DNA of 64,000 bases from Benincasa hispida (GCF_009727055.1 NC_052350.1:27741174-27805173), one strand, 5' to 3'. Shown: positions 21,463 through 33,970, numbered from the stretch's first letter. Translations and numbers: made by a program. The notes: generated by a model not told the origin, from the sequence alone.

Positions 21463-23538
21463 GATCAGATAAGAGTTGTGCAAATACAACCATCCTTTAG
21501 GGGGACACTCCCAGGGTGCCTCAAAGCGATGCACAAAACGCTATCCAGCCTAATGAGAGAGACCAAGGGGTATGTTGTCACACGGCCTGCTTCCACTTAC
21601 TATGGACATTCTCTTCATTCACTTTGATATTGACTAACCAAAATTCCATCCTATAGGGAGACACTCCCAAGGTGCCTCGAGGCCGAGGATAAATCTCACG
21701 GTGTAAATTTTTTAAGGAAAAACATATAGAGGTGAAGTGAAGTATCATATAGCCCAATTACCTTCCACTCAATGTTCTACCTAGGAATTTGTTAGCTTAG
21801 AAAATCCGGCTATTGATTTTATCTAAGTAGATGTTTAATTTGCTAAAAAAAACACTTGCTTTTAATAATTAAACAAGATTGATTCAAGGCTTATTAAACA
21901 CTTTAATAGACTTTCATCAAATTTGCAAGCATGCAATAAATCTATCTAATTCACTTTTCTAGGTAGGTTCTCAAGTAGGGGTGCGACGTTTCCATCGACT
22001 TAAGTACCCCAGCCTAGCCAGAACCAGCCTTAGCCAAAAGGTCCCTTATAGATAGATTTGGTACATATTTAATCTTTTATTAGTCAATTTAATCCTATTA
22101 AACTGAATTAAAATATTAAACTTAGGTATCTAATCTCATTAGAACCGTGATCTTAGGTCTATCTCAATCAAATTTTAAAACTCCTTTTAAAAAATGATTA
22201 AAGTCTAAGTTTGCATGCAACTCTTTCTTATTGATTTTAATTCTAATTTCATTAATTATAACTCTTGTAAAAAAATTAAACTAAAATCAACCACATTGCT
22301 AAGCTAGACATCCACAAGGTATTTATAACTTTTATAATAAACCTAACTGTCATGCTTCATGCAATGTTCATTCATTACTATATATAACTTTTATATAATC
22401 TGTAATGAACTAAGCATACATGCTAATATACACCCTTATACTATAACCCTTATAATACAAAGATGATGCATGGATATGCTTTGATGCATGCATATATTAT
22501 AACTCTTATATTATATGATGCATGAGCATGCTTTAATGTAATTTAATCATGCAAACTACTATATTATAACCCTTATAATATAAAGATGATACATGAATAA
22601 AATGCATAATAAATGGTGGGTTTTAAAACTATATGACATACTTTATGGCATATAATTAAACATACATCACATGTACATTCATAAAATTTGATGAACCGAG
22701 ATAATTAGCCGAAAAATAAAGCTAACTATTACAAAAAGCATCGAGTCAACCGGTTCAAACAGGCGAACCAGGTCTTGAACCGCCTGGTGAAGCCTCGTCA
22801 CTTGATCATGTAGCAACTCCTTCTGATTGTCAAGTAACGCTTATCGAGTATAAACTATTGTGTAGCGTGGATTGCATGCTTTGGACTATGCGATGAGCAT
22901 GAAGGCCACGCGATCGTGCAGCACACATCGAGTAACGCATGCTATGCGATAGAGTAGACAACGACTATGCGATGAGTATGATTGTCTAACGATCGAGGAA
23001 CAAGCATCGAGTATCATATACCAAGTGATCGAGTAGCCATTGACTATGCAATGAGCATGCTAGCCTACACGATCGTTTAACGTGTGTGCCATGTGCGAGT
23101 TTCATATATTCAGCGCGTACCATGAGTCGAGTATCATATACTCAGCGATCGTTTACCTCGAGCGTCTACACGATCGAGTAGCCAACGTAACACGATAGAG
23201 TATACTCCTTACTTGATCGCGTAGCATTAACTATGTAATCGTTTAGCAAATACTACACGATGGAGTAGAACTTTTCTACACAATCGCATTGTCAAATCTA
23301 AACGATCATTTAGCCTGGGCTACACAATGTGACCAACGATTCGACTTCTTCCTCGAAGAGAACAACATCTCCATACATTTGAAGCTTCATCACGAAGGAC
23401 TCAAACAAAACCAAAACTTGAATACAGACTCGATAGTAAGTTAATTATGCCCAAAAACACTGAGGCCTTACAAATTAACTTATGGAGATGTAAAGAAAGC
23501 TTTAATAGAGGAAATTATCCCATAAACATCCATCAACC
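21463..23538 (-). other. copia 5' leader of the gutted minus-strand element
   Basis: Minus-strand leader with the same landmarks as B and F: complements of aaggatggtt, tcacggtgtaaa, cctacttgagaacc and the ttggttcaa block. A long word array lies at 22790-23340. It should be followed by gag on the left but meets the 3' LTR at 21462 instead, so several kb were deleted. A solo LTR splits it at 23539. Confidence 0.65.
22790..23340. repeat. CGATCG-type word array in a leader
   Basis: More than fifteen words over 550 bp, such as acgatcgtttaacg, gcgatcgtttacc, cacgatcgagtagcc, atgcgatgagtatg and aaacgatcatttagcc. Both orientations of the half-site occur. Many carry gtagc in place of tttag, so this copy has drifted from the F version. 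Confidence 0.6.
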
Positions 23539-25343
23539 TGTTGGATCAACACCATCACACAGCAGAAGAAATAAAAATCCATAAGCATTCTAATTCATTA
23601 ATTTTGGTTGAAAAGAAACATGCTAAAAACAAAGTATAATAGGTTTCATGAACATACCTTGGCTGAACCAACGAAGTCTCCATTTCTAGCTGCAAAATCT
23701 TCTGAATCCTTGTGTAGATCACCACAAGATCTTTCCTACTATCCTCTTGGTGCTCTAAATTGAGTTGTGGGACTCAAAATAAGCTGGAATCAAAGGGAAT
23801 ATGGAGAAAGCTCACTGAATAGAACCCATTGAAGAACACCTTCTTCATTTGAATTTTTTAGCAAAAATTCAGTCGGTTCATCCTTCATTTCTTCACTCTA
23901 ATCTCTTCAATATATTGCAGACTATCATGCAAAGAGATGTGTTGCATTGGATGCAGCTCATGCTTGGAGTAAACCAAAGGAGAAGGTGGGTTCCTTGTAA
24001 GCTACTTTGAAGATGACTTGAAAAACCTATTTCCAATTTTGTGTAATTTTTCAATTTCCAAAAATCCATTTTGATTTTAAAATCATATTTTATTTCTAAA
24101 TTCAAAATTTATAAATTTTACAAATTAATTTCATAAATTAATTTTCTAATAAAATTAATAAATAATTATTTTAAACAATTTAAATAACTCTAATTAATTT
24201 AATATCCAATATTAAATTAATTTTTACACAAATTCATCTTCATATATTTAAATCATATTTAAATATATTTTCTTCAATTCTGTTTGATTATAATTTGAAC
24301 GTTTCAAATTAACTTATCATACTACTCTAGAGCTAATCCATTTCCGAGCTAGTAGGAAGACCTTATGGACCTACAGATCATGGGCTTCAACGATTTGAGA
24401 TTAATCGGCTAAACTCATTAGACCGATCTAACCCCCATTCGTTAACTAATGGGTCACTTCACTAAAGCCCATAGCTGAACTCTCCTCACTATAGATATAT
24501 TATGTCCACTCGATATAACCATGATTAGTAAGTTAACCCTTCACAGGTTGTTCGCAATAACGGCTGGGTTAAATCTCTATTTTACCCCCGAAATTACCTC
24601 TTGTTCCTTAAGTCCCCACTAATCCCCTAATGAATAATTGTTTTGTGATCCAATCACAAAACCGAGTCCGTCTCATACCAAATGAGAGGGCGGGATCCCT
24701 TGTTCAAGCCCCAGAATAAACACTTAAGGGAACAACCTCTCTACTATCCCTAAAGCGGGTAGGAGTGAATTCTCTCTTGCACCCTATGTCTCCAGCTATA
24801 TATCCAGTCTCACCCGTGAAATGGCAGTCATATTAAGCCGGCGCTGTTGAGCCAACCCTCACCCATGCAAATCTAAGGGCAATCCCAAATAAACAAGAGT
24901 TCATAGTTAGCTGATTAAGGTCAAGTTACCTAGGTCATCGCTTTGAAATAGTCAGTCTTAAACAGTAAACAACGTTATAAAGTAAGAGTGACTCATTTCA
25001 TGGTCCAATCTTGTACAAACTCTTTTGCACAAGGACACCCCCACTTCTCATGTCCAACATAAACGAATTAGGATCACTTTGTTTGTAGCACTTTACAATA
25101 GTGTTTCCAGAATAAGGTACCCAACCTTATCCATGTACTATAGACCATTTTGACTATTTACTCGAACCTGATCCACCTTTATGTCCCTAGATAAAGTTCA
25201 AGTACTCATCCAATAGTCAAAGGACTTTTAGGTTTATTGGATTTCTATTCAAGTAATAGATCTATTCAATAACACCTTTATTGAATTTTCATATTAGGCT
25301 CCATTGTTTACATACCACAAGTTTTAGGACATAAAACCCAACA
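23539..25343 (-). mobile_element. solo copia LTR (gamma type) with target duplication
   Basis: An LTR of 1805 bp that reads on the minus strand from TGTTGGGTTTTATGTCC (25343 downward) to GATCCAACA (23539). It is flanked by the 5-bp duplicate caacc at 23534-23538 and 25344-25348. No internal sequence is attached, so LTR-LTR recombination removed the body. A strong splice-donor-like ccaag/gtatgt lies at about 23660 on the minus strand. It belongs with 34550-36366 and is related to F's LTR. The frame at 23893-24105 is not a gene. Confidence 0.9.
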
Positions 25344-25474
25344 CAACCAACATCCATAAACACCTCTAACACTTAAACGCATTGCATAATTCATAAAACC
25401 CACCAAGACTGTAAATGAAATTCAATACAGTAATGGAATTTGGAATATCAGAACAACCTAACTTTGATACCAAT
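25344..25474 (-). other. start of the leader with primer binding site
   Basis: Continues the leader interrupted by the solo LTR. The primer binding site is the complement of actttgatacca at 25461-25472, followed by a two-base spacer and the LTR end at 25475. Confidence 0.7.
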
Positions 25475-26244
25475 TGAAGGAACTCTAAAACTAGAGAACC
25501 AATAAGTGGAAACGGATCGTTCCAAACTCCATTGTGAAAGAATATAAACATTTACAATCAAACAGAAATAGTTATGCATCAAAGATAAATTACAGCATGC
25601 TTCTTAACAAAATTACAAGAGATCGAGAAGACAATACCTTCGAAGAACTCTTTCTTCACGTATTTCCCTCGATTTTTCAGCAACTCAGAAAACAAGCACG
25701 GATGCAATGAGCCTTTGGAAAATCCTCGATCACCGACGAGTACAACTCGATCCTCGATCCTTGAATAGAACTTAACACCACCACAAGGTTACCTTGGTAT
25801 TCTCAGTGTGAAAATCCAAGAGTTGTGGGCTCTGTATGAATTTGGATAAAGGGATTGAGGAAGTAGACGAGTAAACGATCAAGTATGGGATGAACAATCA
25901 TGTAGAAGAAGAAGGTCGATCGTATAGACTTGATACTTGATCATGTAGAAACGAGTTCTATCGTATAGAATACTCCATAACAATCATTTAGTCTCTCGAA
26001 GTAATCTGATTACTTGTTTCATGGATTGCGCGTAATGAATCTGAAAAACTATTTTTCATTTTATCCATAGTTGCCATAAACCGTCTAAAACCACCCACCA
26101 AGGTTGGTTATCGAAGAAAAAGAAAATTAATTATCTCATAATTAATAAATTATAAATAAATACAATAACTAACTTATCATATTATATTTATAACCTACAT
26201 TTTTAATATTGCATCATATGCAATATATAAACCAGAGTTCTCTT
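25475..26244 (-). mobile_element. 5' LTR of the gutted minus-strand copia, truncated
   Basis: Begins with the complement of the LTR terminus (TGAAGG) beside the primer binding site. It carries the U5 splice donor cgaag/gtattg near 25640 and a word array at about 25880-26000. At 26244 it is interrupted by a plus-strand LTR starting TGTTGGATTGG. Its remainder is not found to the right, so it may have been lost. The frame at 25366-25551 is not a gene. Confidence 0.7.
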
Positions 26245-26416
26245 TGTTGGATTGGTTTTCTAATTCTCTCGGAGTCTCGTTGTTTGTAATTATACACATT
26301 GTTTATGAATAAAATAAGTGTTATTTCATTCTAGCATTTACTCATATCCAATAAACAAAGCTACATGGTTATTGTATGTAAACTTAAGCATGTATATGAG
26401 ATATACAAGTGGATCA
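26245..26416 (+). mobile_element. copia LTR (beta type), first part
   Basis: Starts TGTTGGATTGGTTTTC and matches the start of the complete LTR at 44244-46422 (opposite strand). It ends at gatca, the target site of element B, and resumes at 36949 on the other side of B. Confidence 0.8.
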
Positions 26417-28488
26417 TGTTGGGGTTGATACCCTAAAGTCTCGTGTCCTGTAGTTTGTAAACAGTTTGTACAAATGCTTGTGATGTATAATATATAATAT
26501 TTTATTTGCTTGACCACAAACCAATAAACTAAAATCTCTGGTTGTCTTTATGTAACTTAAGTATGTATGTGGTGACATACAAGTGGATCATGTCTTAAGT
26601 GATAACCAAAATGGTCTATAGTATATGAATATAGGAGGGAAACCTTATCCTGGTAACTCTATGGATGCGGCCCACTATGTGAAATAGTTACAAGTGTTGT
26701 GACTTGTCACAGATGGTCTGATCCTGGTCATTCATGTAGAAGAAATACGAGTGGGGGCGTCCTATACAAAGAGTTTGTATAAGACCTGATCACGAAGTGT
26801 TAACGTCTCGTTATATAACATCGTTCATGACAGAGACTTCACTTCACTAGAATGACCATAGGTAACATGACCTCAATCCTGAGTGAGTTGGAAACTCCTG
26901 GCATTGAGGGCAGTCCTTTGATTTCCATGGGTGCGAGTGGTGAGGCTGCCGAATCAAACCTACCACTTTGGAGATTCATCTGATTTGGGAGCTGGGAACT
27001 CAGCTACACAAGATAGAATTCACTCATTTCCCGAAGCAGGGGTTAGTAGATAGATAGCTCCCTTAAGGGTTGATTCCAAGGCTTGAACGATGTGGTGCCA
27101 CACTTCTTCTCTTGGCCCAAGAGGTGTTCACATATAGTTGGACTATGTTGTATCGCTCATTAGAGGGATCAGTGGTACTTAAGGAGTGAGATGTAACTAT
27201 AGGGGCAAAACGATAATTTGGCCCAGCTATACTTACAAGCATCTGTGAAGGGTCATCGTACTCATTATTGGTTATATCCAATGGACACATAAATATATCT
27301 GTGGTAAGAAGAGTTCAGCTATCGGTCTTTAGTGGAATCAGTTTTTGGGTCAGTTTGAAATGTTCACGTACCGTTGGAGCTTCGAGCCATAGATCCATAA
27401 GGTCTCCTTGGTAGCTTGGATAAAAGTTGAGAATTAGTTTTTGAGTCAGTTTGAAATGTTCAAATTAACAAGAGGGAGTTCGATTATATATGATACAATT
27501 GAACTGGTTAACTCTATATGATATGATTGACTAAATGTATGAGATAATTATTTTGGAGGAAATTAGATATAAATATGATTTATATCAAGTAGAGGAGAAA
27601 ACAATATAGTTGATATATGATATTAAAATATAGGTTAAGAATATAATATAATTATATTAATTAATTAGGCGATTATGAGATAATTGGTCGAGTTTTCTCC
27701 AGATTCGTGCGAAAGTGGGAAATTGAATTCAGTTCTTGTAACTGAAGAATGAAAATAAAAATTGTTTTCATTTTGCATTACACAAAAGTAATCCGAAAAT
27801 TCGCTCACGGTGTGAAAGTATACAATCGCTTAGCGTTGAGAGCCTATACGATAGTTCCCACTTACCTAAACGATCGCACACCCGCGTCTCTAAACGATCG
27901 CCTGTGATTTCTTAAAAGATCGCTTACATTTTCTAGACAATCGCTTAGTGCGCCGAGCAAAACTAAACGATCACTTACCTTTTGATAGACGATCACTTAG
28001 TGTTTATTACACGATCGTGTACCTCGACCTAAACGACAAGTACCTGACTATACGATAGTCATCCCTTTCTCCCACTTGCTTGTTTGTACTACATGATCGT
28101 TTTTCCTCCTCCTCTGACCCAATTCCATCAAAGTCCACCCTTTGGATTCTCATTCCGAGAATACCGAGGGCTTCAAGGGTGGTGTCATCTCCAGTTGCTG
28201 TTTTTTCGTGCACTGCTGATCGTATAGACGATCGTGGTGCTACTAGGCGACTGCTTGTTGGACGATAAGGAGCATGAGGAGTTCGCTTCCACTGGACCGA
28301 GTTCGATTGAAGAAAGTCTTCAACTGGTACGTTTTCTCGGTCTTTTGTATTTATTTGTTAAAGCATGCAAATAATTAGTGTTTACAATGCATATCTGTAT
28401 GTCAGAATGTATGTGTGGTAATTCTATCACAATGAAATCGGAAAGATCTACTTCCGCTCATGGATACTCTTGTTTAAGACTTCCTTCA
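26417..28488 (+). mobile_element. element B 5' LTR
   Basis: 2072 bp, TGTTGGGG to TTCA. No convincing TATA box; the core-promoter zone (27820-28110) is filled by a word array. A splice-donor-like ctg/gtacgt lies at 28327. The frames at 27063-27290 and 28007-28268 are not genes. Confidence 0.9.
27820..28110. repeat. CGATCG-type word array in B's LTR
   Basis: About twelve words in 290 bp, such as caatcgcttagcg, ctaaacgatcgcac, ctaaacgatcgcctg, acaatcgcttag and gacgatcacttag. A perfect 14-bp palindrome tacacgatcgtgta lies at 28008-28021. Spacing is about 20-30 bp and irregular. Confidence 0.75.
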
Positions 28489-28490
28489 AT

Positions 28491-28509
28491 TGGTATCAGA
28501 GCCAGGTTT
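28491..28509 (+). other. primer binding site, initiator-Met tRNA
   Basis: tggtatcagagccaggttt, 19 bases complementary to the plant initiator-Met tRNA 3' end, two bases after the LTR. It is the best preserved of the copia primer sites here. Confidence 0.9.
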
Positions 28510-29881
28510 CTGATATTCCAATTTCATTGATGCAAAGAACTGCATATACATTCTCGGTGGGTGAAGTATGTCTGTCTTCATTCTAATAGTTATTTCGTTC
28601 GTGGATGTGCTGATTAATAGAGTTTTCTGGGATGAAACCTCGGTTTGATTAATTCTTTTAGATTTTCAGGTAATTGTAAAGACCCCTGCATTTTTGGGCA
28701 TAATTAATTGTTATCGATTCTGTAATTCAAAGTTAGTTTTAGTTTTGAGTCGTTCATGAAGAAGTTCGGAGAAAGGGTTGCAGTTCTTCAAGGAAGAAGA
28801 TGATCAAGAGTTGATCAGGTCGTATAGACGATGGGGTAGGTGATCGCTAGGTATCGGATGCTCCAGTGTCGTTTAATGCACGTGCGCACTATACGATTGT
28901 TTAGCTCAGCAAGCTTCATCGCTTAGTACCTGACTAAACGATCGCGGAGTAAACTTTCGTCACGTTAAACGATCGCCTTGAATTTATCTGGAAAGGTGAA
29001 TTAGATAGATTTGATGCATGCATGCAAGTTAAGAACAGTCCATTAAAGTGTTTAAATGTGACTACTTGAACTTGTTCATATTTCATAAACAAAAGTTGTT
29101 TATGAGTAGACTTAAAAAGATGACTTAGATTAAAATCAGTAACCGGATTGTCTAGGTTAATAATGAACCCCTAAGTAGAACATTCAGTGGAAGGTACTTG
29201 GGGCATATGATGTTTATTTAAACCTTTCACGTTTCTCCTATATAGTCCACACCGTGAGATCTACCCTCGGCCTCATGACACCCTAGAAGTGTCCCCCTAA
29301 AGGATGGTGTTTGGGTAGGTCAATATCAAGATGGATGGAGAAAGTGTTCATAGTAAGTGGGAGTGGGAAATGCGATAGCATATCCCACGGTCTACCTCGT
29401 TGGATTGAATAAAGTTTATGTGCATCACCTCGAGGCACCCTGAAGTGTCCCCCTATAGGATGGCAGTTTTGCGTGTTTCTTTATTTGATCTCCTGTACGA
29501 GGAAAGGTTACTTAGTCTCTTATCCTAATCTGCTTCTTCCCTACGGTGGGCTCATTAAGGTAGCACTCTAGCGCCGAAAGTGAGGGGTCACACTTATGTG
29601 AAATTGTTAAAGGTTAACAGTTCTGGACCAAATAAATGGTGGCTATTAGGTTCAGTTCCAAGAGTTGGTTCTACCTGATGGTTGAGAATGTCTCATCCCA
29701 GTGATGGGCATCTAATCACCCCACCGGTGACGTTTGTCCTGCCTCACTGGGCATCATTGCAAAATAGAAGTCTTTAACACTTAGGGTACTTGGAAACTGT
29801 TTTGAAAAATTAATTGGTTAAAATGTGGTTTAGCAAAATCTTATAAAATTTTGTTCGTTTTTCAGCAACACGTTTTTTTAA
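28510..29881 (+). other. element B leader
   Basis: About 1.4 kb without a gene. It holds a shorter word array (28810-28985; e.g. ctaaacgatcgcgg, ttaaacgatcgcc) and conserved blocks shared with the leaders at 1944 and 53290. It ends in a pyrimidine tract and cag (29863-29865) 16 bases before the gag ATG, which looks like a splice acceptor. Confidence 0.75.
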
Positions 29882-30780
29882 ATGGCTATAACCACGTTAG
29901 CTTTGCTTAGCATCGAGAAACTTACTGGCGACAATTTTTCAACATGGAAACACATGATCACGACTATTCTAATCATCAAGGATCTCATATTTGCTCTTAC
30001 AGAGGCTTGTCCTCCTATTCCAACTCCTAATGCCGCTCAAAATGTTCGGAAGGCATACGATCGATGGACACGGGCAAATGAGAAGGCCAAAGCCTATATC
30101 TTGGCAAGTCTTATTGACATGTTGGCCAAGAAGCATGAGCCCATGGTCTCAGCGCATGAGATCATGGAGTCCCTGCAGGGGATGTTTGGACAACCGTCTG
30201 AACAGCTCAAGCACGAGGCTCTTAAATATATATTCAACTCTAAAATGGAGGAACACACCTCTATTTGTGAACATGTGCTTAACATAATGTTGCACTTCAA
30301 TGTGGTGGAGTTGAATGGGTCTACTATCGATAAGGGCAGCCAGGTTAGTATAATCCTGCATTCTTTGCCGGAGAGCTTCCTACACTTTGTTAGTAATGTG
30401 ATTCTTAACAAAGTGAAATACACCCTTACAACTCTCCTCAACAAGTTGTAGACGTACCATTCTTTACTGAAAAGTAAAGAGATGAAAAAGGATGAGGCAA
30501 ATGTTGCTTCATCCTCTATGACGTTTCATCGAGGGTCGACCTCAGGAACAAAGTCTACACCTTCTACTTCTAACTCTGTAAAGGGAAAGAAGAAGAAAGG
30601 TGGTAAGGGGAAAGGGAAGGTGCCTGCTAACCTGCCACCTGTCGCCCCAAGAAGGTGTCTGCCACCGGTTGAAAAGGGAAAGTGTTTCCACTGCAACCAG
30701 GATGGACACTAGAAGAGGAACTGTCCTCGCTAGCTGAAGGAAAGGAAGGCCGCCAAGGCTAAGGCCAAGGTAGATAAAGG
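29882..30780 (+). pseudogene. gag: element B gag
   Basis: Starts MAITTLALLSIEKLTGDN, equivalent to the starts in A and F. The capsid part (29882-30448) is open, with KHMITTILIIKD, AYDRWTRANEKAKAYIL, ESLQGMFGQ and ILHSLPESF. A TAG at 30449-30451 interrupts NKL*TYH, but the same frame continues through a Lys/Gly-rich basic stretch to the zinc knuckle at 30683-30724 (C-x2-C-x4-H-x4-C all kept), where the Trp after His is a TAG. Another TAG follows in CPR*L. All three stops are single C-to-T or G-to-A steps from Gln or Trp. Gag would coat the RNA in the particle. Confidence 0.9.
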
Positions 30781-31240
30781 TAAATATAATTTACTTTTAC
30801 TAGAAACATGTTTAGTGGAGAATGATGATTCTGCCTGGATAATTGATTTGGGCGCCATTAATCACGTTTGTTCTTCTTTTCAGGGAATTAGATCCTGACG
30901 ATAGCTGGAGGCTGGTGAGATGACGATGCGAGTAAGCACCGAGCACGTCGTCTCAGCTATGGCAGTGGAAGGGATTCAGTTATCTTTACATAATAGGTTT
31001 CTAGTTTTAGATGATGTATATGTTGTTCCTGAACTTAAGAGGAACCTAAGTGCCTATTGCAATGTAAATATACGCTTTATTTTAATGTGGATAAAGTGTT
31101 TATTCATAAATATGGTGTTAATATTTGTACAGCTTATCTGGAAAGTAACTTGTATGTTCTAAGACCGTTAGCCTTAAGTTCCCTCCATAACACTGAGTTG
31201 TTTAAAACTATTGTAACTCAATCTAAACCTCGACGGATTT
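30781..31240 (+). pseudogene. pol: element B protease region
   Basis: The aspartic protease site reads DLG instead of D-S/T-G in AWIIDLGAINHVCSSFQ (30835-30885). A stop lies soon after (30898). The downstream part (ALHNRFLVLDDVYVVPELKRN, 30980-31045) is recognisable. A deletion/frameshift follows and the frame moves to 31057. The protease would cut the polyprotein; the changed active site makes activity unlikely. Confidence 0.75.
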
Positions 31241-32230
31241 CTCCAAAAGAAAATGCCCAACTTTGGCACCTTCGATTAGGACACATCAATCTCAATAGGA
31301 TTGAGAGATTGGTGAAGAATGGACTTCTAAGTGAGTTAGAAAAAAATTCTTTACCGTTGTGTGAATCTTTCCTTGAGGGTAAGATGACTAAAAGATCTTT
31401 CATTGGAAAAGGTTATCAAGCCAAAGAGCATCTTGAGTTAGTACATTCTGACCATTGTGGTCCTATGAATGTACGAGCCCGAGGTGGCTATGAGTATTTT
31501 ATCAATTTCACTGATGATTACTCTAGGTATAGGTATTTTTATTTGATGCAACGAAAGTCTAAATCCTTTGAAAAGTTCAAAGAGTTCAAGGGTGAACTTG
31601 AAAACGGGTTAGATAGACGAATTAAAACACTTCGATTGGATCGAGGTGTAGAGTTTTTGGACTCGTTATTCTAGGACTATTTGATAGAACATAGAATCGT
31701 TTCCTAACTCTCAACGTCGGGTACACCTCAGCAGAATAGTGTAACGGAGAGGAGAAATAGAACCTTATTGGACATAGTTCGTTCGATGATGAGTTACTTT
31801 CCTTATCGGACTCGTTTTGGGGTTTTGCAGTGGAGATTGCGACTTACATCCTCAACTGTCTTCCTTCCAAGAGTGTTACGAGAACACCTCTAGAGTTGTG
31901 GAATGCGCGTAAAGCTAGTTTACATCACTTCCGCATTTGGGGTCGCCCTACACATGTGCTTGAGGAAAATCCCAAGAAGTTGGAACCATGGTCGAGGTTA
32001 TGCCTCTTTGTAGGCTACCCAAAGGTACACGAGGGGGTTATTTTTATGATCCGTCAGAAAATAGGGTGTTTGTTTCCACGAATGATACTTTCCTGGAGGA
32101 GGATCATATCAGGGAGCACAGTCCACGTAGTAAAGTCATGTTGCGTGAGCTTTCCAATGAATGTACTAAAACTTCAACAAGAGTTGTTGAAGAGCCTACT
32201 TCATCAGCAAGAGTTGTTGATGATAGTTAA
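31241..32230 (+). pseudogene. pol: element B integrase
   Basis: The zinc-binding start LWHLRLGHINLNRIERL (31261 on) is followed by LCESFLEGK, where the second Cys of the usual C-x2-C is Phe. The core keeps the first acidic site in VHSDHCGPMN (31441 on) and the second in FTDDYSRY. The third region reads LDRGVEFL in place of a DRGGE type. Stops occur at 31672 (Gln to TAG) and in VS*LS. The C-terminal part continues from 31830 (NCLPSKSV, LWNARK, FRIWGRPTHVL) with a frameshift near 32025 (LFVGYPK / GGYFYDPSENRVFVSTN). Confidence 0.85.
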
Positions 32231-33900
32231 TCTAGCAGGTCGGTTCCACCTCAAGAGTTGAGGGAACCTCGACGCAGTGAGAGGGTTGCAAACCCACCCG
32301 TTTGCTATCTGGGTTTCATGGAAATCCTTGCTATGGTAGCAAATAGCGACGTTAAGGATCCATTGTCTTATCAGAAGGCAATGGATGATATAGACCGGGA
32401 TGAATAGGTCAAAGCCATGGATCCCGAGATAGAGTCGATGTACTTCAACTCAGTATGGGATATTGTAGATCAGCCTGATGGGGTAAGACCTATAAGTTGT
32501 AAATGGATCTACAAGTGCAAACGGGGTGTTGATGGAAAGGTGCAAACCTTCAAGGCTCGACTTGTAGCAAAAGGTTATACCCAGGTAGAGGGAGTTGACT
32601 ATGAGGAGACTTTCTCACCTATTGCCATGTTAAAGTCGATCTGCATCTTCCTATCCATTGCAGCTTATTGTAATTATGAGATCTGGCAAATAGACGTTAA
32701 GACGGCCTTTCTGAATGGCAATCTTGAGGAGACCATTTACATGGTGCAACCCGAGGGATTCATAGCCCAAGGTCAGGAGCAAAAATTTTGCAAGCTGAAT
32801 TAGACCATTTATGGGCTGAAACAGATGTCTAGATCTTGGAGCATATGATTTGATACTGCGATCAAGTCATATGGCTTTGACTAGAACGTTGATGCACCTT
32901 GTGTCTACAAGAAGATTGTCAACGCTTCAGTAGTTTTCTTAGTGTTATATGTAGACGATATACTACTCATTGGGCATGATGTAGGTATACTGACTGCAGT
33001 TAAGAACTGGCTAGCGACCCAATTCCATAGGAAAGATTTGGGAGAGACTTAGTTTGTTCTAGGTATATAGATCTTTCGGGATCGTAAGAACAAAGTCCTA
33101 GCACTGTCTCAGGCATCGTACATTGACAAAATGTTGCTCAAGTACTCAATGCAGGACTCCAAGAGGGGCCTACTGCCATTCAGACATGGGGTCACTTTGT
33201 CTAAAAACATGTGTCTTAAGACGCCTCAAGAGGTTGAGGAAATGAGACAGGTCCCATATGAGTCTGTCGTTGGTAGTTTGACGTACGTGATGCTCTATAC
33301 TAGACCAGACATCTGCTACGCTGTGGGCATAGTCAGTACGTATCAGTCTAACCCAGGCTAGGGTCACTGGACAGAAGTGAAGAACATCCACAAGTATCTT
33401 TGAAGAACGAAGGACTACATGCTCGTGTATGGATCTAGGGATTTGATCATTACTGGATACACGAATTCTGACTTTTAGACTGATAAGGACTCTCGTAAGT
33501 CCACATAAGGGTCAGTCTTTACTCTTAATGAGGAGCTGTAGTGTGGCGAAGCACTAAGCACGGGTGCACCTCCGACTCCATTATGGAGATGGAATACATA
33601 GCAGCTTGCGAAGCTGCTAAGGAGGTCATCTTGCTCAAGAAGTTCTTGACAGAACTGGAAGCTGTGGCGAACTCCAAGGAGCCTAGGAATCACAAGCACG
33701 GAAAACACACAGAGCAAAAGTATCACCTGATCTACAAGATAGTGCATCGAAGGGACGTGATTGTCACGAAGATCGCTTCAGAGTACAATGTTGCTAACCC
33801 ATTTACGAAGGCTCTCACGTCTACAGTGTTTGAAGGTCACCTTCAGAGCATGGGTCTACAGGATCACCCGCGACTGGACTAGGGCAAGTGGGAGATTTCT
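32231..33900 (+). pseudogene. pol: element B reverse transcriptase and RNase H
   Basis: The RT core is open at 32417-32803 (CKWIYKCKRGVDG, RLVAKGYTQVEGVDYEETFSP, DVKTAFLNGNLEE). YVDD lies at 32948-32959, though its surroundings contain stops at 32801, 32848 and 32881. The connection region (33131-33361) and RNase H (33541-33882: MEYIAACEAAKE, NHKHGKHTEQKYHL, ending QDHPRLD) follow. At least ten stops are counted by eye, mostly TAG at Gln or Trp codons. The RNase H segment lacks part of its middle (DNSGAVA-type motif deleted after ELEAV). Confidence 0.9.
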
Positions 33901-33970
33901 TGTACTGGCTTTTTATGCCCTAGTTTATTGTTTTGTACTAGTTTTTGTACACCTCACTTCGCTTTAGGAC

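Noticed and set aside
30094..30444. 116-aa antisense ORF over gag
   Set aside because: Shadow of the gag frame on the opposite strand; similar shadows occur at 11931-12353 and 54153-54362.
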